DNA of 6,839 nucleotides from JAHEJB01 sp041748175. GTDB lineage: Bacteria; Bacteroidota; Rhodothermia; Rhodothermales; Rubricoccaceae. Position numbers and translations under genes: made by a program. Under the pieces are notes generated by a model. It was not told the origin of the DNA. It did no database searches and saw only the letters and a program-made list of their open reading frames with translations. Where the stretch lies: NCBI GenBank assembly GCA_041748175.1, contig JBGTDU010000145.1, positions 1 through 6,839 on the forward strand, in the 5' to 3' direction. Shown here in pieces: positions 6,288-6,839 of this stretch (position 1 is its first letter; each line of letters starts with the position of its first letter).

Positions 6288-6448
6288 TGAGCGACGAGAA
6301 AGTCCCCCTTTCAAGAGCCTGTCCCCGCGAAGGCGGGGAGGGTGGCTCCGCTGCCAGGCGGAGACGGGGGATGTCGGAATGGCTGGATGTCACGATAGGG
6401 CGAATGGAACAACACCCCTCCCCCTCGCTGCGCTCGGGTAGGGGCTGA
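6287..6448 (+). CDS. Doubtful 53-residue frame overlapping the adenosyltransferase stop; possible gene remnant
   Basis: An ATG at 6287 shares bases with the adenosyltransferase stop (TGATG), an arrangement often used for translational coupling. The frame starts MSDEKVPLSRACPREGG, then runs through the palindromic element and the GC-rich hairpin, and stops at 6446-6448, inside the putative IS end. Most of its sequence is therefore repeat-derived and rich in Arg, Gly and Ser. It could be the surviving first codons of a downstream gene broken by the repeat and the IS, or mere chance. I recognise no family. Confidence 0.2.
   Translation: MSDEKVPLSRACPREGGEGGSAARRRRGMSEWLDVTIGRMEQHPSPSLRSGRG
6303..6373. 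repeat. Compact palindromic element with two hairpins inside an outer stem
   Basis: The outer arms TCCCCC (6303-6308) and GGGGGA (6366-6371) enclose two perfect 6-bp hairpins: CCCCGC/GCGGGG (6323-6328 with 6333-6338, loop GAAG) and CTCCGC/GCGGAG (6346-6351 with 6358-6363, loop TGCCAG). This three-stem layout in an intergenic spot resembles dispersed REP/MITE-like palindromic repeats. It may also act on the 3' end of the adenosyltransferase mRNA. Only one copy is in the window, so its dispersed nature is inferred. Confidence 0.6.
6415..6444. terminator. GC-rich hairpin between adenosyltransferase and transposase; weak terminator candidate
   Basis: CCCCT (6415-6419) pairs with AGGGG (6440-6444) and, after one mismatch, CCC (6421-6423) with GGG (6436-6438), leaving a 12-base loop. 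It lies between convergent genes. On the minus strand it is followed by TGTTGTT, a poor but present U-rich run; on the plus strand there is none. It may slow transcription leaving the transposase, or be another dispersed palindrome. Confidence 0.35.
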
Positions 6449-6839
6449 CTAATAAGCCTCGATCAGTGGTAGGACGGCAAAGTTGGTCTTTCTGTAGCTG
6501 CGGGTGAATTTTCCGGCGTAGGAGTGTAAAGTCGATAAAAGACCCGAGAAGCGTGCTCGCCACCACTTCTCCAGGTCGTGTGCGATCGCCATGAGGCCTG
6601 TCTCTACCGTCACCTTGTCCGTGCCGCGCAGCAGGAAGCGTCTGAATCCCCGATTGCCCTTCGTCTGGCCAAATACCGACTCCACCTCGACGCCCCGCCG
6701 ACGCAACAACTGCTGGCCCTGCTCCGAGAGAAGTAGCTCTCTGGCCCGCCTCCTGCGCTCATTCAGCGCCGGGCGAACAGAGAGCCGCTTGTTGCCCCGG
6801 CCCGTGTAGCACATCTCCCGCAAGGTGCACGCTGCGCAA
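6441..6839 (-). mobile_element. IS1182-like insertion sequence, 3' end only (continues beyond window)
   Basis: Defined by the transposase at 6449-6839. The segment GGGGCTGACTAATAAG (6441-6456) is a candidate terminal inverted repeat, because many elements of this broad group end in GGCTGTCT-like sequence; the transposase stop codon would then lie inside the terminal repeat. The other end, and any target-site duplication, lie outside the window, so the boundary is approximate to within several bases. Confidence 0.55.
6449..6839 (-). CDS. IS1182-family transposase, C-terminal part (5' end cut by window edge)
   Basis: The frame is open to the right edge and encodes the last 129 residues of a DDE transposase. 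The visible start reads CAACTLREMCYTGRGNKRL, containing part of the cysteine cluster that precedes the last catalytic region in this family. Then come RARELLLSEQGQQLLRRRGV, EVESVFGQTKGNRGFRRFLL and RGTDKVTVETGLMAIAHDLE. The glutamate in EVESVFGQ is the likely third acidic residue of the DDE triad, and the N-x-G-F-R-R-F pattern is typical of the IS4/IS5-like superfamily, IS1182 group. A TTG at 6823 could be taken as a start, but the homology continues upstream of it, so the gene is simply truncated by the window. No internal stop or frameshift is seen, so the copy may be intact. It reads towards the adenosyltransferase. Confidence 0.88.
   Translation of the reverse strand, partial: CAACTLREMCYTGRGNKRLSVRPALNERRRRARELLLSEQGQQLLRRRGVEVESVFGQTKGNRGFRRFLLRGTDKVTVETGLMAIAHDLEKWWRARFSGLLSTLHSYAGKFTRSYRKTNFAVLPLIEAY

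Noticed and set aside
5712..6314. Minus-strand open frame (200 codons) across the adenosyltransferase
   Set aside because: Antisense shadow of a highly conserved gene; no recognisable domain, and its start would sit in the palindromic element.

Overview
The window is moderately GC-rich bacterial chromosome with seven well-supported genes plus the tail of an insertion sequence. The taxon is an inference. The form of the pyruvate dehydrogenase proteins, the lack of Shine-Dalgarno sequences before any start, and an acidic stretch after the lipoprotein cysteine all suggest the Bacteroidota/Rhodothermota side of the tree, possibly a Rhodothermales-like organism. No 16S or other marker gene is present to prove it.

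Left half (1-3389, minus strand): a pyruvate dehydrogenase operon transcribed right to left, in the order pdhA (E1 alpha), pdhB (E1 beta), pdhC (E2, cut by the left edge). E1 decarboxylates pyruvate with thiamine diphosphate, and E2 passes the acetyl group from its lipoyl arm to CoA. E3 is not in the window. A 177-base divergent gap (3390-3566) separates pdhA from the next gene.

Middle (3567-4826): a plus-strand family 2 glycosyltransferase of the dolichol/polyprenol-phosphate mannose synthase type, then, convergent with it after 21 bases, a short lipoprotein of unknown function.

Right half (4845-6287, plus strand): an ABC transporter ATPase of the FecE/HmuV/BtuD type followed by a PduO-type cob(I)alamin adenosyltransferase. 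The pair points to corrinoid uptake and conversion to adenosylcobalamin, but no permease or binding protein is in view. The right end (6287-6839) holds a compact palindromic element, a GC-rich hairpin, and the C-terminal part of an IS1182-like transposase on the minus strand.

The least ordinary signal lies between the genes. All three gaps between neighbouring same-strand genes (pdhB/pdhC, pdhA/pdhB, ATPase/adenosyltransferase) contain short tandem arrays with a seven-base period (types ACGNAAT, GTGAAAA, TTACACT). The divergent and convergent gaps contain none. The genes themselves are ordinary housekeeping and cofactor genes, and I see no convincing new gene system.
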